From NCBI RefSeq assembly GCF_000761545.1, contig NZ_JPMY01000039.1:1-61949 (forward strand): DNA of 61,949 nt, given 5' to 3'. The notes below the pieces were generated by a model that did no database searches, was not told where the DNA came from, and was given only the letters and a program-made list of their open reading frames with translations. The stretch comes from Pseudomonas sp. ML96. Lineage in GTDB: Bacteria; Pseudomonadota; Gammaproteobacteria; Pseudomonadales; Pseudomonadaceae. The position numbers and the translations under genes are program-made. Below, one piece after another: positions 27,298-35,418 of the stretch (positions are counted from its first letter, which is position 1; every line of letters starts with the position of its first letter).

Positions 27298-28893
27298 TTA
27301 GTGGAACTGGTTCATGGTGTTGTCTTTACCGCCAGCTTTCAGAGCGGCGTCACCAGCGAAGTACTCTTTGTGAGCGTCGCCGATGTCGGAGCCGGACATG
27401 TTCTGGTGCTTAACGCAGGCGATGCCTTGACGGATCTCCTGACGCTGAACGCCTTTCACGTAGGCCAGCATGCCTTGGTCTGCGAAGTAACCTTTGGCCA
27501 GGTTGTCGGTGGACAGGGCGGCGGTGTGGTAGGTCGGCAGGGTGATCAGGTGGTGGAAGATACCAGCCTGAGCGGAGGCGTCGCGCTGGAAGGTACGGAT
27601 CTTCTCGTCGGCAACCTGGGCCAGTTCGGTTTCGTCGTACTCGGCGCTCATCAGTTTGGCGCGGTCGTAGGCGGAAACGTCTTTGCCTTCGGCAGCGAAA
27701 GCGTCGAACGCTTGCTGACGGAAGTTCAGGGTCCAGTTGAAGGACGGGCTGTTGTTGTAGACCAGCTTGGCGTTCGGGATGACCTTGCGGATCTCGTCAA
27801 CCATGCCTTTGATCTGACCAACGTGCGGTTTCTCGGTTTCGATCCACAGCATGTCAGCGCCGTTCTGCAGCGAGGTGATGCTGTCCAGTACGCAACGAGC
27901 TTCGCCGGTGCCAGCGCGGAACTGGAACAGGTTGGAAGCCAGGCGCTTCGGACGCAGCAGCTTGCCGCCACGGTTGATCACGACGTCGCCGTTGCCCAGG
28001 TCGGCAGCGGAAACTTCTTCGCAATCCAGGAAGGAGTTGTACTGGTCGCCCAGGTCGCCCGGCTCGTTGGTCACGGCGATCTGCTTGGTCAGACCGGCGC
28101 CCAGGGAGTCGGTACGAGCAACGATCACGCCGTTGTCGATGCCCAGCTCCAGGAACGCGTAGCGAACGGCATTGATCTTGGCCAGGAAGTCGATGTGCGG
28201 AACGGTCACTTTACCGTCTTGGTGGCCGCACTGCTTCTCGTCGGAAACCTGGTTCTCGATCTGGATGCAGCAAGCACCAGCTTCGATCATTTTCTTGGCC
28301 AGCAGGTAGGTAGCTTCGGCGTTACCGAAACCAGCGTCGATGTCGGCGATGATCGGGACAACGTGAGTTTCGTGGTTGTCGATCTGAGCCTGGATTTCAG
28401 CGGCTTTGGCGTTGTCGCCAGCAGCGCGGGCGGCGTCCAGAGCGGTGAACAGCAGGTCCAGTTCGCGGGCGTCAGCCTGGCGCAGGAAGGTGTACAGCTC
28501 TTCGATCAGGCCAGCAACCGAGGTTTTCTCGTGCATGGACTGGTCCGGCAGCGGGCCGAAGTCGGAGCGCAGGGCAGCAACCATCCAGCCGGACAGGTAC
28601 AGGTAGCGCTTGTTGGTGGTCTTCAGGTGCTTCTTGATCGAGATCAGCTTCTGCTGACCGATGAAGCCGTGCCAGCAGCCCAGGGACTGGGTGTAGACGG
28701 ACGAGTCGGCGTCGTACTCGGCCATGTCTTTGCGCATGATGTCAGCGGTGAACTGAGCGATTTCCAGACCGGTCTTGAAGCGGTTCTGGGCGCGCATACG
28801 AGCAACGTATTCCGGGTTGATCGCGCTCCAGCTGCTGCCTGCGGCTTCTTTCAGGGCGGCAACGGCTTTGATGTCGTTTTGATAAGCTGACAT
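27298..28893 (-). CDS. aceA: Isocitrate lyase
   Basis: A 531-residue enzyme cleaving isocitrate to glyoxylate and succinate, the first step of the glyoxylate shunt needed on acetate and fatty acids. The catalytic signature is KQCGH (220-224, nucleophile Cys222), with metal-binding DIDAGFGN at about 185-192. The length is that of the Pseudomonas-type lyase rather than the shorter E. coli enzyme (434). ATG 28893 has GAAGGA six bases upstream; in-frame codons further up are rejected because MSAYQNDIK is the known start. Codon use is that of a highly expressed gene. A long leader with an RccR-like operator lies upstream. Confidence 0.97.
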   Translation of the reverse strand: MSAYQNDIKAVAALKEAAGSSWSAINPEYVARMRAQNRFKTGLEIAQFTADIMRKDMAEYDADSSVYTQSLGCWHGFIGQQKLISIKKHLKTTNKRYLYLSGWMVAALRSDFGPLPDQSMHEKTSVAGLIEELYTFLRQADARELDLLFTALDAARAAGDNAKAAEIQAQIDNHETHVVPIIADIDAGFGNAEATYLLAKKMIEAGACCIQIENQVSDEKQCGHQDGKVTVPHIDFLAKINAVRYAFLELGIDNGVIVARTDSLGAGLTKQIAVTNEPGDLGDQYNSFLDCEEVSAADLGNGDVVINRGGKLLRPKRLASNLFQFRAGTGEARCVLDSITSLQNGADMLWIETEKPHVGQIKGMVDEIRKVIPNAKLVYNNSPSFNWTLNFRQQAFDAFAAEGKDVSAYDRAKLMSAEYDETELAQVADEKIRTFQRDASAQAGIFHHLITLPTYHTAALSTDNLAKGYFADQGMLAYVKGVQRQEIRQGIACVKHQNMSGSDIGDAHKEYFAGDAALKAGGKDNTMNQFH

Positions 28894-29369
28894 GGTCAAT
28901 CCTTCAAAGTATGAGTTTGGTTGAGCACCGACTTCCCACCCAAAACCAACGTGCAAACAAAGCTTGCAGTGTTGCGGGCGACACAGGGCGGACTTCGAGA
29001 TATTGACGAGGACGAGAGTGTTGCGGAGAGGAGGAGAGGACGAAACGAGTCAGTCCGAAGAGGCAGGTTCGCAGCTTGCCGGCTCGTGGATGCCGTTGGG
29101 CTATACGGATCTGGTCTGGCGGTCTGGCTAATAACGCTAAGGCTTCCCCGTCCCTCAGGACAACTTTCGTTCCAGTCGCAACCTCGTTGAAACGCCTTGT
29201 GGGCTGTTAGAACACGGATCGATCCGAATGGTGTTACGGAGTCGATCTGGAGGCCCTGAAACAGGACCTCTGGCTAGCGGGAGCGGCGCCATCATGCGCT
29301 TTCAAACGGGCGTTCGTCAACGATTTTGTAGTGCTTTTTTTCTTTGACTACATGGTCGCGGGCTAGACC
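28894..29369 (-). promoter_or_regulatory. aceA promoter region with long structured leader
   Basis: A 476-bp gene-free region. On the minus strand TTGACG (29315-29320), 18 bases, CATGAT (29291-29296) is a plausible promoter, giving a leader of about 390 nt. The leader contains a 9-bp hairpin (29250-29270, one G-U pair, 3-base loop) and the perfect palindrome CGGATCGATCCG (29215-29226). No start codon with a ribosome-binding site other than that of aceA was found. Confidence 0.45.
29327..29352. promoter_or_regulatory. RccR-like operator, wide spacing
   Basis: TGTAGT (29327-29332), 14 bases, ACTACA (29347-29352); with the flanking T and its partner the palindrome spans 28 bp. RccR of P. fluorescens is reported to bind a 28-bp pseudo-palindrome at aceA and a 15-bp one at aceE. 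The site lies seven bases upstream of the putative aceA -35. Confidence 0.6.
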
Positions 29370-30179
29370 TTAGTCGAGCGCGTCGACCTTGATGCGCAGG
29401 CTCATGTCGTTCGCGCCCTGGGTGGAATAGCGGCGAGCGAAGCCGGAGTCGTTGCTCTGGTTTTGCTGGCTGACGCCGCCCAGGGGGATCCATTCGCCGA
29501 TCCGGCCGCTGACACGGGTATCGGTGCTCTGGGTGTCGATCACGTCAGGGCGGGAGCGGTTGACCCTGTCGTTGTTGCTGCTGATGTTGAGGTGGACGAC
29601 ATCGCCGCTGAGGGTGGCGGTGACGTAGAAGCCCTGGTTCACATCGCGGTACTGGGTGTTCTGGTAGACCTGGCCATAGGGGCCGACACTGGTGCTGGTC
29701 ACCGGCACGCTCTGGCCGACCTGGATCAGTGCCGGATAGCCCTCGGTCGCCTGTACCTGCTGGGTGCCGCCGCCGCGGCTGTTGGTGGAGCGGCGGATGA
29801 TGCGCACTTGGTCACGCCCGTTGACCTCGCCGCGGCCGGCAATCACTTCGGCGTCGCCAGCGCTGATGCTGCCGTCAACCCGGTAGCCGCTGCCGCTGTC
29901 CAGGCTCTGCTCGCTGGTGTCGACGCTGATCAACAGGCGGCGTGGCGCCTGGTCGAGCTGGCCGAGCAGGTCGCGGATCTCGGCGATCTTGTCGGGCGAG
30001 GCGTTGATCATCAGCTGATTGCCATAGGCGCTGGCCTTGCCTTGGCCATCGAGCGCGGTCTGCACCAGAGGCAAGACCTCGTCGGCCATCCGGTAGTTGA
30101 GCTGGATCAGCTCGGTGGCGGCCTGCAGCGGCAGGCTGAAGCCGAACAACAGGGCGAGCAGGCAGGCACGCAGGTTCAT
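29370..30179 (-). CDS. Secretin-like (NolW/N1-domain) exported protein
   Basis: A 269-residue protein with a signal peptide (about 1-21, ending LQA). Residues 22-90 form a secretin short-domain-like unit (ELIQLNYRMADEVLPLVQ and INASPDKIAEIRDLLGQLD), and residues 150-269 resemble the secretin beta domain (VHLNISSNNDRV, then IGEWIPLGGV). It is far shorter than a pore-forming secretin and no secretion genes are nearby. It follows the upstream gene with a four-base overlap. The function is unknown; it could be a periplasmic or outer-membrane assembly factor. The 25-bp site beyond its stop belongs to aceA. Confidence 0.75.
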   Translation of the reverse strand: MNLRACLLALLFGFSLPLQAATELIQLNYRMADEVLPLVQTALDGQGKASAYGNQLMINASPDKIAEIRDLLGQLDQAPRRLLISVDTSEQSLDSGSGYRVDGSISAGDAEVIAGRGEVNGRDQVRIIRRSTNSRGGGTQQVQATEGYPALIQVGQSVPVTSTSVGPYGQVYQNTQYRDVNQGFYVTATLSGDVVHLNISSNNDRVNRSRPDVIDTQSTDTRVSGRIGEWIPLGGVSQQNQSNDSGFARRYSTQGANDMSLRIKVDALD

Positions 30180-30808
30180 AGCAGGAAGCTCCGCAGATCG
30201 GGGTCGGAAATACTGATGTTCCAGGCCTGGTCGAACTGCGCCTGGCGCTGGCGCACGCGGCCGGGATCGTTGTACAGCGCATCGCCGGCGTACTGCTCCG
30301 GCGCCTCGCGCAGCAGTAGGCCACGGTCGTCGACCAGCAGGTAGGCGCTTTCGTCGCTGGGGTGATCGGGGTTGATCCTGCGGATATGCAGGTTGCTGGT
30401 GATGCGCTGCGCCAGGTTGAGCAGGCGATGGCCCTGGCGCACCGGCTTGCCGACATCGCGCACGAGGATGCGCAGGTGATTCTTCGGGCTGGCCAACAGG
30501 AAGCGTGTGCACGCCTCCTGCACGCTGCTGTGGCTGTAGAGCCAGGCTTCCAGGTCCGGGCTGTACAGGCTCAGGCTCTGGCGTGCCTGCAACAGCAGGG
30601 CCAGGGCGTGAGCCTGGGCCTGTTCCGGGCGGCTGAAGCGTTCGAGGTGCGGGTGCTGGCCGAGCAGGAAGGGCGCGGGCTCGCGTGCCTCCGTGGTCAG
30701 CGCCGGAAAGGTGTCCGGGTTGTGCACGGAAAAACGCCCCGGCGACTGGAAATCGATAGCCGGAAGCTCTGGCTCGTTCTCGTCGATCGGGGCGTTTTCT
30801 TCGCTCAT
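30176..30808 (-). CDS. DUF7931 (phospholipase D-like fold) protein
   Basis: A 210-residue cytosolic protein. The first 45 residues are acidic and proline-rich. The remainder (about 60-205) has the alternating strand-helix pattern of a phospholipase D-like half-domain (SLSLYSPDLEAWLYS, then LRILVRDVGKPVRQGHRLLNLAQR, then AYLLVDDRGLLLRE), but I find no HxK active-site motif, so catalysis is doubtful. It overlaps the secretin-like gene by four bases and lies nine bases after the GNAT gene, so roxA-GNAT-this-secretin form one operon. The function is unknown. Confidence 0.65.
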   Translation of the reverse strand: MSEENAPIDENEPELPAIDFQSPGRFSVHNPDTFPALTTEAREPAPFLLGQHPHLERFSRPEQAQAHALALLLQARQSLSLYSPDLEAWLYSHSSVQEACTRFLLASPKNHLRILVRDVGKPVRQGHRLLNLAQRITSNLHIRRINPDHPSDESAYLLVDDRGLLLREAPEQYAGDALYNDPGRVRQRQAQFDQAWNISISDPDLRSFLL

Positions 30809-30817
30809 GCTTGGATC

Positions 30818-31243
30818 CTAGTCGCTATGGCGCACCATCATCACGTGGGGGATGCCAGCTTCGAGATATTCGTCACCTTCGATGCTGAAGCCCAGGCGCT
30901 CGTAGAAGGCAGCGGCGTGGACCTGGGCGCTGAGCTTCTGCTCGCGCTGGCCACGCTGCTCGGCGGCTTCGATGGCGGCGCGCATCAGTGCGTCACCAAC
31001 CTTGAGGCCGCGCCAGTCCTTGAGTACCGAAACGCGACCGATCTGGCCGTCCGCCAGCAGGCGGGCGGTGCCGATCGGGTAGTCACCCTCGCAGGCGAGG
31101 AAGTGCACGGCCTCGCTGTCCTCGTCATCCCACTCGAGCTCGGCCGGCACGGCCTGTTCGGCGATGAACACCGCCTCGCGGATGCGCCGCAGGTCGGCGT
31201 TGTCCTTCTGCCAGTGGGCGAGACGGACGTGGATATCACTCAT
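30818..31243 (-). CDS. GNAT family N-acetyltransferase
   Basis: A 141-residue acetyltransferase of the ElaA/GNAT type. The acetyl-CoA pyrophosphate loop is RGLKVGDALM (about residues 73-82) and the C-terminal YERLGF motif is present. ATG 31243 overlaps the roxA stop by eight bases; a TTG two codons earlier is possible but less likely. The acceptor substrate is unknown. Position behind a ribosomal oxygenase may suggest protein modification, but this is only context. Confidence 0.85.
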   Translation of the reverse strand: MSDIHVRLAHWQKDNADLRRIREAVFIAEQAVPAELEWDDEDSEAVHFLACEGDYPIGTARLLADGQIGRVSVLKDWRGLKVGDALMRAAIEAAEQRGQREQKLSAQVHAAAFYERLGFSIEGDEYLEAGIPHVMMVRHSD

Positions 31244-32402
31244 CAGCAAACTCCAAACTTCCTTGCTGGACCAGTTCTTTCACCAGTGTACGCCCGTCCT
31301 CGTCGGCCAACCAAGGCGCCAGGTTGTCGCTGTGCAGGGCTTCGGCGGCGCAGACCAGGCGCAGCAGCTCCTTGAGGTGCGCCGGCAGCAGGCGGCTCTG
31401 GCCGCTGGCGAACAGCACCAGGCCGACATCCACTTCGCTCCAGGCCAGGCGGGCGCTGGGGTTGCGCACCAGTACGGCGCCGTCCTGCAGGGCGGCGAGG
31501 AAGTCTTCCTCGTCGATCTCCGGGCCATTGACCAGCTCGGGGTAGCGCGGCTCGGTCATGAACTGGCCGAACCAAGTGAGCAGCAGGCGTTCGTCGCTCA
31601 TGTGCTCGGTCAGCAGCGCCTTGAGGCGGTCGAGGGCTTCCTGCTGGATCTGGTGCGGGTCGCTGACCGGCGCCATGCCGGCGTCGCTGTAGCGCTCTTC
31701 GTCCGGCAGGAACTGGGCGAGGAAGTCGGTGAAGTGGGTCAGCACTTCGGCGGCGCTCGGCGCGCGGAAGCCGACCGAGTAGGTCATGCAGTCGTCTTCG
31801 GCGATGCCGTAGTGGGCCAGGCGCGGCGGCAGGTAGAGCATGTCGCCCGGCTCCAGCACCCACTCGTCGGTCTGCTCGAAGTCAGCCAGGATGCGCAGGT
31901 CGGCGTGCTGCAGCAGCTTGCTGTCGGCATCGCACATCTGGCCGATCTTCCAGCGGCGCTGGCCTTCGGCCTGCAGCAGGAACACGTCGTAGTTGTCGAA
32001 GTGCGGGCCGACGCTGCCGCCAGGTGCGGCGAAGCTGATCATCAGGTCATCGATACGCCAGCTGGGCAGGAAACCGAAGTCCTTGAGCACTTCGGCCACT
32101 TCCGGCACGAACTGGTCGACGGCCTGCACCAGCAGGGTCCAGTCGCGCTCCGGCAGCTGGCTGAAGGCGTCCTCGGCGAACGGACCGCGGCGCAGCTCCC
32201 ACGGGTGCGCGCCGTGCTCCAGCACCAGGCGCGACTCGACTTCCTCTTCCAGGGCCAGGCCGGCCAGTTCGTCGGCGCTGATCGGGCTTTCGAAGCCGGG
32301 GATGGCCTGACGGACCAGCAGGGGCTTCTGTTGCCAGTAGTCGCGCAGGAACTCGCGAGGGGTGAGGCCGCCCAGCAGCTGCAGAGGAGTATCAGGATTC
32401 AT
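31236..32402 (-). CDS. roxA: 50S ribosomal protein L16 arginine 3-hydroxylase (YcfD/RoxA)
   Basis: A 388-residue Fe(II)/2-oxoglutarate oxygenase with a JmjC-type cupin. The iron triad is His134, Asp136 (GPHFDNYD) and His197 (RLAHYG). The C-terminal third (about 215-388) is the dimerisation and winged-helix region of the ROX family. E. coli YcfD hydroxylates Arg81 of ribosomal protein L16 and needs oxygen, linking translation to oxygen supply. It is the first gene after purB, from which it is separated by a terminator. Length is slightly above E. coli (373). Confidence 0.9.
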   Translation of the reverse strand: MNPDTPLQLLGGLTPREFLRDYWQQKPLLVRQAIPGFESPISADELAGLALEEEVESRLVLEHGAHPWELRRGPFAEDAFSQLPERDWTLLVQAVDQFVPEVAEVLKDFGFLPSWRIDDLMISFAAPGGSVGPHFDNYDVFLLQAEGQRRWKIGQMCDADSKLLQHADLRILADFEQTDEWVLEPGDMLYLPPRLAHYGIAEDDCMTYSVGFRAPSAAEVLTHFTDFLAQFLPDEERYSDAGMAPVSDPHQIQQEALDRLKALLTEHMSDERLLLTWFGQFMTEPRYPELVNGPEIDEEDFLAALQDGAVLVRNPSARLAWSEVDVGLVLFASGQSRLLPAHLKELLRLVCAAEALHSDNLAPWLADEDGRTLVKELVQQGSLEFADE

Positions 32403-32440
32403 GGCTAAGCCCTTGAAAGAGATGAAATGGCTAAAACAAA

Positions 32441-32463
32441 AACGCCCGGCTCAGCCGGGCGTT
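32441..32463 (-). terminator. Terminator downstream of purB
   Basis: AACGCCCGGC (32441-32450) pairs with GCCGGGCGTT (32454-32463) around TCA. Read on the minus strand, the stem is followed by TTTGTTTTAG, a good T-tract for purB. Confidence 0.85.
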
Positions 32464-32480
32464 GAGGAGGCTGGTGGCGC

Positions 32481-33851
32481 TCAGATGCGCTTGGCCTGGG
32501 CGACGGCGTTGCCGATGTAGCTCGCCGGGGTGAGCTGCTTGAGCTCCTCCTTGGCGGCGGCCGGCATGTCCAGGCCATCGATGAAGGCGAGCAGCGCCTC
32601 CGGGGTGATGCCCTTGCCGCGGGTCAGCTCCTTGAGCTTCTCGTAGGGGTTCTCGATGGCGTAGCGGCGCATCACGGTCTGGATCGGCTCGGCGAGGACT
32701 TCCCAGCAGGCGTCCAGGTCGGCGGCGATACGCGCTTCGTTCAGCTCCAGCTTGCCGATGCCCTTGAGGCTGGCTTCGTAGGCGATGACGCTGTGGGCGA
32801 AGCCGACACCGAGGTTACGCAGCACGGTGGAGTCGGTCAGGTCGCGCTGCCAGCGGGAGATCGGCAGCTTGCTGGCCAGGTGCTGGAAGATCGCGTTGGC
32901 GATGCCCAGGTTGCCTTCGGAGTTCTCGAAGTCGATCGGGTTGACCTTGTGCGGCATGGTCGAGGAGCCGATTTCGCCGGCCACGGTCTTCTGTTTGAAG
33001 TAGCCGAGGGAGATGTAGCCCCAGACGTCGCGGTCGAAGTCGATGAGGATGGTGTTGAAGCGGGCGATGGCGTCGAACAGCTCGGCGATATAGTCGTGCG
33101 GCTCAATCTGGGTGGTGTAGGGGTTGAACTGCAGGCCCAGATCGCCCTCGATGAACTGCTTGGCGTTGGCCTCCCAGTCGATCTGCGGGTAGGCGGACAG
33201 GTGGGCGTTGTAGTTGCCTACGGCGCCGTTGATCTTGCCCAGCAGCGGTACGGCGGCTACCTGGGCGATCTGGCGCTCCAGGCGGTAGACGACGTTGGCC
33301 AGTTCCTTGCCGAGGGTGGTCGGCGAAGCCGGCTGGCCATGGGTGCGCGACAGCATCGGCACGCCGGCGAACTTGACGGCCAGCTCGCGGATGGCGCTAG
33401 CGATCTGCTTCATCAGCGGCAGCAGCACGGTGTCGCGGCCTTCACGCAGCATCAGGGCGTGGGACAGGTTGTTGATGTCCTCGCTGGTGCAGGCGAAGTG
33501 AATGAATTCGCTGACCGCGGCCAGTTCCGGCAGCTTGGCGGCCTGCTCCTTGAGCAGGTACTCCACGGCTTTGACGTCGTGGTTGGTGGTGCGCTCGATC
33601 TCTTTCACGCGCTCGGCGTGTTCGATGGCGAAGTTCTCGGCCAGCTCGTCGAGCAGGGCGTTGGCTTCGGCGGAGAAGGGCGCCACTTCGGCGACGCCTT
33701 CATGGGCGGCCAGGCGTTGCAGCCAGCGGACTTCGACCATCACGCGGAAACGGATCAGGCCGTATTCGCTGAAGATCGGGCGCAGGGAGCTGGTTTTGCC
33801 GGCGTAGCGGCCATCGACGGGGGAAACCGCGGTGAGCGAGGAGAGCTGCAT
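32481..33851 (-). CDS. purB: Adenylosuccinate lyase
   Basis: A 456-residue enzyme of the fumarase/aspartase superfamily acting twice in purine synthesis: SAICAR to AICAR plus fumarate, and adenylosuccinate to AMP plus fumarate. The superfamily signature SSTMPHKVNPIDFEN (about 295-309) with the flexible catalytic serine is intact. ATG 33851 (MQLSSLTAVSPVDGRY) is the family start. The order nudix-mnmA-hflD-purB matches E. coli; here an EamA transporter is inserted between hflD and purB. Confidence 0.96.
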   Translation of the reverse strand: MQLSSLTAVSPVDGRYAGKTSSLRPIFSEYGLIRFRVMVEVRWLQRLAAHEGVAEVAPFSAEANALLDELAENFAIEHAERVKEIERTTNHDVKAVEYLLKEQAAKLPELAAVSEFIHFACTSEDINNLSHALMLREGRDTVLLPLMKQIASAIRELAVKFAGVPMLSRTHGQPASPTTLGKELANVVYRLERQIAQVAAVPLLGKINGAVGNYNAHLSAYPQIDWEANAKQFIEGDLGLQFNPYTTQIEPHDYIAELFDAIARFNTILIDFDRDVWGYISLGYFKQKTVAGEIGSSTMPHKVNPIDFENSEGNLGIANAIFQHLASKLPISRWQRDLTDSTVLRNLGVGFAHSVIAYEASLKGIGKLELNEARIAADLDACWEVLAEPIQTVMRRYAIENPYEKLKELTRGKGITPEALLAFIDGLDMPAAAKEELKQLTPASYIGNAVAQAKRI

Positions 33852-33926
33852 GGAGGCGTTCTCGGACAGGTCGGTCAACGAAAAGGGCGCACATCATACA
33901 CGAAATCGCCCTGGTCGCCCGCTCGG

Positions 33927-34796
33927 CTAGCGCGCGCTTGGTCGGCGGGCGATGGCCAGCAGGCTGGAGGCGAAGATCAGCGCGGCGCCGATCAGCGACG
34001 GCGTGTCCGGCACTTCGCCCCAGCGCAGCCAGGCGATGATCCCGGCAAAGACGATGGCCAGATAGGCGAAGGGGCCGATCAGCCCAGGTGGCGCCAGGCT
34101 GTAGGCCTTGGACATGACGATCTGGCTGACGGTGGCGAGCAGGCCGATCACCAGCAGCAGGCCGAGCTGATGCTGGCTCAGTGGCTGCCAGGCCCAGCTC
34201 AGCGGCACGGCGGCGAACAGCGTGCTGAACAGCGAGAAGTAGAAGACGATGCGGAAGGCCGGCTCGGTATCGCTCATCTCGCGAATGGAGACGAAGGCGA
34301 AGGCGGCCAGGATGCTGGCCGCCAGGCCGATCAGGGCCTGGGTGTCGAGCAGGGCCTCGCTGGGCTTGGCCACCATCAGCACGCCGATCAGACCGATGAT
34401 GGTGGTGATCAGCATGCGCTTGGTCAGCGGCTCCTTGAGCAGCCACCAGGCCAGCACGGGGGTGAAGACCGGCGCTGAATAGGTGAAGAGCATGGCGTCG
34501 GCCAGCGGCAGATGGGCGATGGCGTAGAAGAAGCAGTACATGGCCAGCAGGCCATAGGTGGTGCGCCACAGGTGGGCCTTCAGGCGCCCGGTCTTGAGTG
34601 GGCGGATGCCCTTGAGCAGAAACAGGGGGAGGAAGAACAGCACGCCGACCAGGCTGCGGAAGAACACCACCGACTCGTTGTTGACGCCGCCGGAGACCTC
34701 GCGAATACCTGCGGCCATCAGCGAGAAGAGCAGGGCGGAGAGCGCCAGGAGGAGGGCGCCCTGTACCGGCTTCACGCTGCGGCTGGGGATGCTCAC
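33927..34796 (-). CDS. EamA/DMT family transporter
   Basis: A 289-residue inner-membrane protein with about ten helices in two EamA repeats (residues 10-140 and 150-285), the drug/metabolite transporter superfamily. It starts with GTG at 34796, which is preceded by GGAG within the end of hflD; only four bases lie between that stop and its start, so it is cotranscribed with mnmA and hflD. No ATG fits. The substrate is not predictable from sequence. Confidence 0.82.
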   Translation of the reverse strand: MSIPSRSVKPVQGALLLALSALLFSLMAAGIREVSGGVNNESVVFFRSLVGVLFFLPLFLLKGIRPLKTGRLKAHLWRTTYGLLAMYCFFYAIAHLPLADAMLFTYSAPVFTPVLAWWLLKEPLTKRMLITTIIGLIGVLMVAKPSEALLDTQALIGLAASILAAFAFVSIREMSDTEPAFRIVFYFSLFSTLFAAVPLSWAWQPLSQHQLGLLLVIGLLATVSQIVMSKAYSLAPPGLIGPFAYLAIVFAGIIAWLRWGEVPDTPSLIGAALIFASSLLAIARRPSAR

Positions 34797-34797
34797 C

Positions 34798-35418
34798 TCA
34801 GCTCCGCAGCAGCGGATAGAGTTCCTTGAGCAGCTTGCCGCGGCTGAACACCAGCTGCCAGCGATGGCCGCCGAGCTGGCGCCACAGGCGCGCCGAGCGG
34901 ATGCCGGTGAGCAGCAGGGCGCGCACTTTGGAGGCGACGGCCGGCTGCTGCAGGAAACGCATGTCGCCATGCACCTGAATGCGCTGGCGGAAGGTGCTGA
35001 TGGTGTCCTGATACAGGCCACCGCAGGCGGCGATCACGTTGTCATGGGTCGGGCCGAAGTGTTCGACCTGGTTCTGGATCTGGTCCAGGCGAGTGCCGAT
35101 CACTTGCAGCATGTCGTCGCGCTTGGCCAGTTGGCGCTCCAGGCCGAGCAGGGCCAGGGCGTAGCGCAGCGGCTCGCGCTGCAGGCTGGTCGGGTTACGC
35201 TCCAGGGTGCTGACCAGGGCCTTGTAGCCCTCGCGCAGGTTGAGGTCGTCACCGCCGTAGACTTCCAGCGTGTTCTTCGGGTCGCGTACCAGCAGGCTGC
35301 CGAGCAGGCAGCCGAGCTGGGCATCGCTGATCTGGCCGGTGCGGGCCAGTTTGTCGACCAGGCTGGCGGCCTGGAATACGGCGGAGAGGGCGATCAGCTG
35401 TTCCTGGTTCGGGCTCAT
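34798..35418 (-). CDS. hflD: High frequency lysogenization protein HflD
   Basis: A 206-residue helical, membrane-associated protein. The HflD family segment is readable (AVFQAASLVDKLARTGQ near residue 10-30). In E. coli it binds lambda CII and promotes its degradation; its normal cellular role is unsettled, though it always travels with mnmA. ATG 35418 overlaps the mnmA stop by four bases. Confidence 0.9.
   Translation of the reverse strand: MSPNQEQLIALSAVFQAASLVDKLARTGQISDAQLGCLLGSLLVRDPKNTLEVYGGDDLNLREGYKALVSTLERNPTSLQREPLRYALALLGLERQLAKRDDMLQVIGTRLDQIQNQVEHFGPTHDNVIAACGGLYQDTISTFRQRIQVHGDMRFLQQPAVASKVRALLLTGIRSARLWRQLGGHRWQLVFSRGKLLKELYPLLRS

Noticed and set aside
28921..29190. Possible 89-residue gene in the aceA leader
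   Set aside because: No start signal and no recognisable content; it is antisense to the aceA leader.
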